A stretch of 64,000 nucleotides of DNA from Bretschneidera sinensis (Eukaryota; Streptophyta; Magnoliopsida; Brassicales; Akaniaceae). The stretch is from the NCBI GenBank assembly GCA_023935145.1, contig CM043701.1, positions 75,430,817-75,494,816 on the forward strand, written 5' to 3'. The notes beneath the pieces were generated by a model. The model saw only the letters and a program-made list of their open reading frames with translations. It had not been told where the DNA came from and made no database searches. This document shows positions 56,389-64,000 of the stretch, in pieces. Position 1 is the stretch's first letter, and every line of letters starts with the position of its first letter. Both the position numbers and the translations under genes were made by a program.

Positions 56389-57805
56389 TGATGGGATGAA
56401 ATTGACACTAGCAAGTGCACTAATCATTCAAGTAATAAAATGATGAGTAAATATCATTCCCAACGAGGACTGAACAAGTATTACAGAAATTATGACTCGA
56501 CTCTTACTGTTATTTGAGCAAACAAATAATTGTAGGAGAAAAGTTTACTAGCAATTAACTAAAAACAGAAGCAATAATAATTAACGGAAGATTTGCAAAC
56601 TTTGGAATGAAGACTCTTATAAACTAACGTGCTAAGGACTCGACTTCACCTAAACCATAATTGACAAGGGTTTTTAATGGACAAGTTTCACTTACTATGT
56701 TTTTTAAGATGGTAAAATCCCCAATCAATTGGTTATCCTTATTCCAGGTCTAACCACAATCTCAAGAATCATCAACTTCAAATATCCATATTCCAGGTCT
56801 ATTTTAGATTGATTCAAATTAAGAAGCATTAAGTGTTTTTGGATTCTTTTCAGTTAAATCTCCCTATTCGGTTGCGATTTAAGTGGACCACATGAACTTC
56901 CTAGAATCCTTATTCGGTTACTCCTATTCCATTCATGGCATGTTTTACCCTGGCCTTTGTATAGATAACAATCCAATATCATATTTATTAGTTCAACCAT
57001 TCATGAAAGCATGGCTTCTCTATTCGACACATCACCATGCCCAAAGAAGGAATCAAAATAATAAAAAGCATTAAGAGCAATAAAACACACTCTTTGAAAA
57101 ACACATTAAATTCCACTTGTCCAAACAACAACTTAAGATAAAGGTTTAGGATCCATCTATCCTTAACACAAAAATATCTACTCCATAATAATATTCAAAC
57201 AACCCATGTTCATATTATAACACATCAACATAGCTAGATAAAAATAATACAAAACCGGAGAAGAATGATTTAAAAGCTTGATGCGTAGCCTCCCGGAGTG
57301 TCTCCAACTCTCCTTTTGCGTCTCCTCTCCTCCAAATTCTGTTTTCTTCTTCTACGGCCGCACTTTCCCCTCTTGTTCAGCTAGGGTTTCAATTTATAAC
57401 TTTCAGAATCCATGGGCTGGCGCTGCAGCGCCAACATCCCAGCGCTGCAGCTTCAAGACGTAATTCTAACCCTAGTCTGGCGCTGCAGCTTCCACTTTCC
57501 AGCGCTGCAGCGCCAACTTTCTGTCCAAATCTTCTCTTTTTGTCAGCTACCAGTGCTGTAGCCTTGAGTTTCTGTCTCCTCTGTGCATTTTGGCCTTCCA
57601 GTGGTCTTCAGTGCTCCAGCAAGTGGCTGCACAATAGATTTCCATGACTTAGCATTGATCATTCAACTAAAAAAACTTATTAGTAGAATAAGATAAACTA
57701 AACTCAAATTACTAAAAACACATGCAACACAATTCTAATGCTTAAGATCAACACCAAAAACGTTCCTAAAAGTAGTATAATAACATGATTTAGTCAGAGT
57801 TATCA
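56389..57805 (-). repeat. Element B 5' LTR
   Basis: It matches 50252-51673 closely. Differences include loss of one CTGCAG unit (about 22 bases, near 57550) and 17 extra bases at its outer end (57787-57803 region). The minus-strand TATA box is at 57391-57398. Confidence 0.95.
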
Positions 57806-57810
57806 CCGTG

Positions 57811-58230
57811 TTTCATCTGATGGATACATCAAATCGTTTTTGATTAAATTGGATATCCTTTGTGATTTCTTAAAAGCAGATACATTGGATTGTTTTGGTT
57901 TAATTGGGATATTTGTTGTGATTTGTTTAAAGTTGGATTCATGGAATGTTTTGATAGATTATTTTTATATAGAACATGAAGATATATGTTTTACTTTGGT
58001 GGAGTGGATTCAGAAACCTTAGTGTTTTTATCATTAGTCTTTAAATCAATTTAGTTTAGTTTATATTTGTTTTGCAAAAGACAATTCAAAACTTGGAACT
58101 AGGTTAAAATAGGCTTAGTTTAGATAAAAATATTTTCATAACGCAATTCCCTATGGATTCGACCTCGCACTTGCACAACACTATATTGCAAACGACTCGT
58201 GCGCTTGCGAGTAATTTAAAACTCACAACA
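57811..58230 (+). repeat. Element A 3' LTR, right part
   Basis: It resumes at TTTCATCTGATGGATACATC after element B and ends AAACTCACAACA, followed by the target duplication ATAGT (58231-58235). Confidence 0.95.
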
Positions 58231-58345
58231 ATAGTCATACGTACATGTATATGTATATATCCCATCTAGTTAGGGAAATTTAAGAGAAAAAAATCTTGAA
58301 GGATTTTTTCTTTTTAAAGTTGTGGCAACTGGTAAGTAAGTTATG

Positions 58346-59265
58346 TGTTGGGAATTTGTCTAAGAATTAAAAGGATGGAAGATTGAAGCTTCAGCAGTCT
58401 TTGAGCTGCGGCACAGGATTGGGCACTGCGGCCTCCAGCAAGTCAGAAGTTTGCCTCGTCCAAGTGTGCGCCGCAACACAGGGTGGTGTGCACCATGGTA
58501 CAAGGTGGAACAAGGCTGTGCGCCACGGCGCCCAGAACTTGGAGGAGTTTGCCCTGGTGTGCGTCGTGGCTTGCCCTGTTCTGGGCCGCAGCTCCAAGCA
58601 CACCTGATGCCTTTTATTCAGCACTTTGAGATGGTGCGTTAGACATGATTAAAATGCATTGGTTCACTTAGACTTTTAGAGAGCCATTGGTCTTTGGTTC
58701 TTGAGATCTAAGGGTTAAGATTGGTTTCAAGATTAGCCAAGGTAGTTATTGCTCTATATAAATGGTCATCTAGGAGAAATAACACACCATATCACATACA
58801 AGACACAAGAGTGCAAAGTCACAAGTGTATAAAGAGAAGAAACATAAGAAGAGGTCTCATTCCAAGAAGTGGCTGGTGTTGAGAAAAATAGGCTCTCAAA
58901 CTTCAAGAGGTCTTTCTAGTGAGAGAGAGTAGTTAAGATTGGGGATTCAAGGGCTTTGTAATTGGAATTTTCTTGGGGAAAATTCCAGGGAAACACTCAG
59001 TTCTTATCACTTTCTTTTCTCTTCTTTCATTCTTCAAGAACAAGAGGGTTCTTGAAGGGGTGTTGCTGTAATTGTAAGAACTCCATTGATTTAGTACAGA
59101 AAGCTCGGAGGAGCTCACGGGGACGTAGGCAAATTGCCGAACCTCGATAAAAATTGCTTGTGTGTTCTCTTTATGGTTTGATTCTTGTTTTATTACAAAT
59201 CATTCAGGATTCAGGTGTTTGGAAAGATCACAACCTGGGATTCTTGGAAAGATGATTTTCCAATA
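58346..59265 (+). repeat. Copia-2 5' LTR
   Basis: It starts TGTTGGGAATTTGTC and ends TTTTCCAATA, 920 bp. The GC-rich module is at 58400-58602 and the TATA box TATATAAA at 58755-58762. Confidence 0.95.
58400..58602 (+). promoter_or_regulatory. GCGCCGCGGC-type repeated module in copia-2 LTR
   Basis: Degenerate copies (GTGCGCCGCAAC, GTGCACCATGG, GTGCGCCACGGCGCC, GTGCGTCGTGGC, CTGGGCCGCAGC) recur at about 30-base spacing upstream of the TATA box. Most differ at CpG positions. Confidence 0.6.
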
Positions 59266-59330
59266 GTGGTATCAGAGCTGTGGTTCTAGTAACAGTGGTA
59301 TCAGAGCTACAACAGTGGTATCAGAGCTAC
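59262..59330 (+). promoter_or_regulatory. Copia-2 primer-binding site with two tandem extra copies
   Basis: TGGTATCAGAGC at 59267-59278 is the normal tRNA-iMet site after the LTR. Two more exact copies at 59296-59307 and 59316-59327 sit in a perfect 20-bp tandem repeat (AACAGTGGTATCAGAGCTAC, twice). A fourth, degraded copy follows near 59336. Confidence 0.92.
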
Positions 59331-59549
59331 AACAGCGGGTATCGGAACAAGGCTCCAAGAATCAAAGAAAACTTCTTGGGTGATTCAAGAAGGGTGTTGG
59401 GATCAAGATCTGATCTGGTTCTTGAGGTTCAAGAACGATGCTGGGATCAAGATTTGATCTGGTTATTGAGGTTTAGAAGTTGTAGAGAAGATGGTTGGAA
59501 AGCAATTGTGGGTGCTGCATAAATCTTGGGATTTTTTCTGCGAGAGGGT

Positions 59550-62500
59550 TCAAACTTCATTGTTGAGAAGTTTGATGGAAAGGGAGACTTTGCTCTTTGG
59601 AAGTGAAAAATCAAGGTAGTTCTTATGCAACAAAAGGTGGACTTGGCTATTGGAGAAGATGACGATTTTCCAGTAAGTATCACGGAGCTCCAGCGAAATG
59701 AGATGAAGAAGATGGCGTACAACACAATCTTTCTGTACATGTAGAATAATATCACAAGGGAATGTGGAGACTCGAAAGATCCAGATGTCATTTGGAAGAA
59801 ACTAGATGAGTTATTTCTTACAAAGACTCTCCCTAATAAAATTTATCTTCTGAAACGAATCTTTACTTTTAAAATGGATCCTAATAAAGAGTTGCAAGAT
59901 AATCTTGATGTGTTTAATAAACTAGTTCAGGATTTAACTAGTTGTAGTATAACATTCCCGAATGAACAATTGGCTGTTATTTTGTTGAATTCTTTTCCTG
60001 ATTGTTTTGAAAGCTGGATTAATGCTATTGAATATGGAAGAGATACAGTAACCAAAGAAATTATGATCAATGCTATAAGAGCTCATGATTTCAAAGCTAA
60101 GCTGAGGGAAGGATCAAGTGGAGAAGGGATGTTCATTAGAGGAAGGCCAGCAACTCAGAATGGCAGTAACATCCATGGCAACTACCGGGACAAACCAAAG
60201 GGTAAAGGGCAGAGCCATGGGAGATCGCATTCTAAACCAAAGTTTGGAGGAAAGCGACGCTACTAGTGCAATAAGGAGGGTCATTTCAAGAGAGATTGCA
60301 AGAAGATGATGAGGGATGAGAAAGGAAGAAGCCATACCAATAATGTAGAGGCTTCAGTTGCTAAGGGAGTACAGCAAGATGATGATGTTCTTGTTGTGTG
60401 CTCAAATGTGAGCAAGTGGCAGGGCAGCGAGAAATGGATCTTGGATTTCGGGTGCACTTATCACATGTGCCCTCATTAGGATTGGTTCAAGAATTTCAAG
60501 GAAACCAATGATGGAAAGGTTTTCTTGGGGAACGATACTTCTTGCCAAGTGAGAGGGATATGAGACATCCAATTGAGGATGTTTGATGGAATTACAAGGC
60601 TGCTGCGGAATATGAGATATCTTTCATATTTGAGAAGAAATTTGATCTCATTTGGGTAGCTAGATTCCATGGGGTACACATACAAAACAAAGGGAGAAAA
60701 GATTAAGGTAACCAAGGGATCTTTGGTAGTGATCAAAGCAGCAATAAAGGATGGTCTCTATGAGATGATCGGAGACACAGACATCAAGGATCAAGCAGCA
60801 AGCTTGATGGCTGAGATGGATAAGACAGTTCTTTGGCACAATCGCTTAGGATACATGAGCGAAAAGGGATTGCAAGTTCTCAGCAAGAATGGTTTACTTG
60901 ATGGTGACAAGGTAGAGAAACTTGATTTCTGTGAGAGTTACGTTCTTGGGAAGCAACATTGGGTCAGCTTCAACACCGGAGTGCACAAGTCTAAGAGAAT
61001 TCTTGACTACATTCATGCGGATCTTTAGGGACCAGCAAGAACACCAACACAAGGAGGTAATCTTTACTTTCTTTATTTAATTGATGATTATTCTAGAAAG
61101 GTTTGAGTTTATATGTTTAAAAATAAATCAGATGCTTTGAATAAGTTTGTGGTGTGGAAAAAGTTACTGGAAACTCAAACGGGTAAGATAGTTAAGGTTT
61201 TAAGAATCGATAATGATTTAGAATTTTGCAATCAGGATTTTGACAAATTCTATGAGTTAAATGGGATTCTAAGACATAGAACGGTTGTGAAAACCCCTCA
61301 GCAAAATGAAGTTACTGAGAAGATGAATAGGTTAGGTGCATGTTAATTGGTTCCGGGTTACCCAAATGTTTTTTGGGGGAAGTTATGTCTACTGCTGTGT
61401 ATTTGGTTAATAGATCACCCTCTAGAGCTTTGAATCTCAAGACTCCCGAGGAGATGTGGAGTGGTAAACCCCCTGAGTTAAACAACCTTAGAACTTTGGG
61501 ATGTGCTACGTTTGCACATCAAAAGGATGATAAACTTAGCCCAAGGTCTAGAAAGTGTGTGTTCCTAGGATATGGTGAAGGGCTTAAGGGGTATAGGTTG
61601 TGGTCTTTAGAGCAAAAAGGAACTAAATTCATAATAAGTAGGGATGTCATTTTTAATGAGCATTTATTTCCCTATTTGGAGAAAACTAACCCTGCAGGGG
61701 ATAATAGGCAAACTAGCCCGGTTTATGTGGATCATAGCATCAAAGAAAATTCAGTTCACGTAAAGCAAGGACGGCAAGAGAATTTAGACCAGGTAGATCC
61801 CATTGATGAAGGTCAAACTCAAGACACTCAAGAGGAGGCTGAACTAGAAGGGGATGATGTAGCAAATCAGAATGATTATCAGCTCACAAGGGATTGGAAA
61901 AGAAGGCTGGTCAGACCACCTTTGAGATATGGTTTTGCGAATACTAATGTAGTAGCTCCTTTTTCTGAAGGAGGGAGTTAACCAGAAACTTACATTGATT
62001 CCATGGGATGTAAGGATTCGTCAAGATGGAAGCTTGCTATGGAGGAAGAAATGCATTCTTTGAGGAAGAACAACTCTTGGAAATTGGTGCCGAAACCAAA
62101 AAAATAGAAAGTTGTAGATGTAAATGGATTTACAAGATCAAAGAAGGGAACACTCCAGGAGATAAAGTCCAGTACAAGGCTAGGCTGGTGGTGAAGGGGT
62201 TCATGCAAAGAGAAGGCATAGATTTCACTAAAATATTCTCACCAGTTGTGAAATACAAGACGATAAGGATAGTGTTAGATATGGTGGTCCAATTTAATTG
62301 GGAGATCAAGCAAATAGATGTGAAGACAGCGTTCTTACATGGAGAGCTTGATGAGACCATTTACATGAGGCAACCCGAAGGCTATGAGGAAGGAACGCAG
62401 GGAGATTTGGTGTGCCAATTGAAGAAATTTCTCTATGGCCTGAAGCAATCACCTCGGCAATGGAATAAGAGGTTCGATTTCTTTGTAACTAGATTGGGTT

Positions 62501-63566
62501 TCATGAGGAGCTACTATGATTCGTGCTTGTACTACAAAGGTCACAAGGTGGAGGAAATGGTGATTATCCTTATCTATGTTGATGATATGCTATTGGTTGG
62601 TAACAACAGGGAGAGGATAGAAAAGTTGAAGTCTCAACTCAGTTTGGAGTTTAAGATGAAGGATCTTGGTCATGCACAAAAGATCCTTGGGATGAGTATT
62701 ATCCGGGAAAGGGAGAGAAATAGGTTGAAGGTTTCTCAGTCTTCCTACATAGAAAAAATGATATCTAAGTTTTCTATGGAAGATAGCAAACCAGTGAAGA
62801 GATCCTCTTGCAGGTCATTTCAAGTTCTCCAGCGATCAATGTCCGAGATCGAATGAGGAGAAGAAGGAAATGGAAAAGATCCCTTACTCTAGTGCGGTTA
62901 GATCAATCATGTTCACAATGGTAAGCACTAGACCCGACATTGCTCATGCAACTAGTGTTCTCAGCAGGTTTATGAGTAATCCCAAAAAAAAGCATTAACT
63001 TGGGATGAAGTGGTTGCTGAGGTACTTGAAGGGAAGCCTAGATGTGGGGCTTGTTTATTAGAAGAGGGGTAAGTCCATCTGTTTAGAGGGTTATGCTAAT
63101 TCGGACTATAGAGCAGATCGGTATAAACGAAGATCGATTACCTCCTACTTTTTTTAACTTAAACAGATGTTGTATAAGTTAGAAGGCTTAGTTGCAGCCG
63201 GTGGTAGCACTCTCAACAACTGAGGCTGAGTACATAGCAGCAACGGAAGCCATTAAGGAGGCTATGTGGTGCAAAGGGTTGTTGGAAGAGTTGAAGGTCC
63301 TAAAAGACCAGGTGGTGGTGTATTCAGATAGCCAAAGTGCATTGCATTTGTGCAAGAATCCAGTGTTCCATGAGAGGACAAAACATATGGATGTTTGGTA
63401 TCATTTCATTCGGGAAAATATTACGGAAGGATGCATTCATGTGGACAAATTGGCCATGGAAGAAAATCCTACAGATTTAGGTACCAAAGTTCTACCTCTA
63501 AGCAAGTTCAATCATTGCCTTGGACTTCTTTGGATTGGAGTCGGACGATATGGTGACTCATGTTGA
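59550..63566 (+). pseudogene. gag-pol: Copia-2 gag-pol polyprotein, degraded
   Basis: Gag starts near 59550 with NFIVEKFDGKGDFALWK; the ATG seen in copia-1 is lost. A stop follows at once and another comes after LYM. The main gag frame resumes at 59874 (DPNKELQDNLDVFNKLVQDL). A TAG replaces one tyrosine codon before the zinc knuckle (CNKEGHFKRDC, 60269). The protease has WILDFGCTYHMCPH, with Phe in place of the usual Ser after Asp. The pre-integrase domain has LWHNRLGYMSEKGLQ. The integrase core keeps HADL, RIDNDLEF and PQQNEVTEKMNR, but about 18 bases are missing after MNR. The RT (62026-62856 and on) has KARLVVKGFMQREG, YGLKQSPRQWNKRF and YVDDMLLVG (62577). A frameshift near 62810 follows. 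RNase H ([27 protein letters not shown]) runs to 63566. Confidence 0.92.
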
Positions 63567-63614
63567 GTTTGAATCTTGAGTTCTCTACACAATGGGTTCG
63601 GGTTTAATTACTTA

Positions 63615-63629
63615 GACAAAGGTAGAGAT
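63615..63629 (+). promoter_or_regulatory. Copia-2 polypurine tract
   Basis: GACAAAGGTAGAGAT lies directly before the 3' LTR, the same as in copia-1. Confidence 0.85.
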
Positions 63630-64000
63630 TGTTTGGAATTTGTCTAAGACTTAAATGGATGGAAGATTGAAGCTTCAACAGTCTTTGAGCCACGACACAG
63701 AATTGGGCGCCGTGGCCTCTAGCAAGTCAGAAGTTTGCCTCGTCCAGGTGTGCGTCGCTGCATAGGGTGGTGTGCACCACGGCACAAGGTGGAACAGGGC
63801 TATATACCGTGGCCCAGGTCTTATGCGCAGTGGCCCCCAGCAGTTGGGGGAGTTTAGCGCTGGTGTGCGCCGCGGCTTGCCCTGTTCTTGGCTGCGGCGC
63901 TAAGCACACCTGATGCCTTTTATTCAGCACTTTGAGATGGTGCATTGGACATGATTAAAATGCACAGGTTCAGTTAGACTCTTAGAGAGCCATAGGTCTT
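63630..64000 (+). repeat. Copia-2 3' LTR (partial)
   Basis: It starts TGTTTGGAATTTGTC and contains the GC-rich module (63688-63905) with well-kept words such as GTGTGCGCCGCGGCTTGCC. It is cut by the window end before the TATA box. Confidence 0.93.

Larger units (their letters stand above)
50252..57805 (-). mobile_element. Element B: Athila-type element on minus strand, internally deleted
   Basis: The LTRs are 56389-57805 (5', 1417 bp) and 50252-51673 (3', 1422 bp). The primer site on the minus strand is 56365-56382, and the polypurine tract 51674-51688. Gag and protease are followed by a direct junction to the integrase C-terminus, so RT, RNase H and most of integrase are missing. It is inserted in the 3' LTR of element A and is therefore younger than A. 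Confidence 0.95.
44734..58230 (+). mobile_element. Element A: Athila-type element, internally deleted, hosting element B
   Basis: Perfect 5-bp target duplications ATAGT lie at 44729-44733 and 58231-58235. The 5' LTR is 44734-46051 (1318 bp). The 3' LTR is 49353-50251 plus 57811-58230, 1319 bp once element B and the duplicated target are removed. A tRNA-Asp-type primer site and a polypurine tract are in place. The interior is only 3.3 kb. It keeps fragments of gag and the first part of RT and lacks the rest of pol, so A depended on other elements to move. Confidence 0.95.
58346..64000 (+). mobile_element. Copia-2: Ty1/copia element (Tork/Tnt1-like), runs off the window
   Basis: A 5' LTR, primer site, gag-pol, polypurine tract and the first 371 bases of a 3' LTR are present. 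It is closely related to copia-1 in coding parts, primer region and the R/U5 part of the LTR, but the first 250 bases of the LTR differ. The left flank is TTATG; the right target copy lies outside. Frames carry several stops and small deletions. Confidence 0.95.

Noticed and set aside
58383..58642. Overlapping frames on both strands in copia-2 LTR
   Set aside because: They sit in the GC-rich promoter module, with no conservation in the 3' LTR copy.

Overview
This 64 kb window is AT-rich nuclear DNA of a flowering plant, most likely a woody eudicot, although the sequence alone does not name the species. I find no intact host gene, tRNA, rRNA or bacterial-type feature. The identifiable content is a graveyard of LTR retrotransposons inserted into one another, separated by AT-rich spacer with TA microsatellites and short dispersed repeats. 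Plant-specific markers are an initiator-tRNA-Met primer site (TGGTATCAGAGC) on two Ty1/copia elements, a tRNA-Asp-type site (TGGCGCCGTTGCCGGGGA) on Athila-type Ty3/gypsy elements, and a Tat-lineage pol with a second RNase H domain.

Layout, left to right. Positions 1-1385 are the 3' end of an Athila-like element. Positions 1386-7475 are a Tat-type relic (T1) with an intron-bearing extra ORF; it is interrupted by two solo LTRs with perfect 5-bp target duplications, 3350-5269 (CTTAG) and 5567-6916 (AGGGG). Positions 7476-14092 are spacer. Positions 14093-17063 are a roughly 3 kb Tat-like LTR on the minus strand, with its inverted partner at 27501-30486. Positions about 17430-20760 are a second relic (T2), homologous to T1 and still carrying the empty site of one T1 solo LTR. 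Positions about 22140-32155 are a heavily mutated Tat element (T3: LTR end, gag, protease, RT, RNase H, second RNase H, integrase, antisense extra ORF), whose integrase is broken by the 27501-30486 LTR and whose 3' part is cut by a copia element. Copia-1 occupies 32156-38124 (878-bp LTRs, target duplication GGAAC). Positions 38130-44728 are spacer with a 76-bp minisatellite. Athila element A occupies 44734-58230 (target duplication ATAGT); its 3' LTR is split by a second Athila-type element, B, on the minus strand at 50252-57805. Copia-2 starts at 58346 and runs off the window.

No element is autonomous as it stands. A and B have lost most of pol, with B fusing the pre-RT segment directly to the integrase C-terminus. 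T3 and both copias carry stops and frameshifts. The signals most worth a second look are: family-specific CpG-rich palindromic repeat modules at the same place, just upstream of the TATA box, in unrelated LTR families, with a second such module inside element B; extra ORFs with conserved introns in T1/T2 and an antisense one in T3; triplicated primer-binding-like sites in both copias; and a hairpin plus second polypurine tract inside both Athila elements. Alignments were made by eye, so percent identities and insertion ages are not given.
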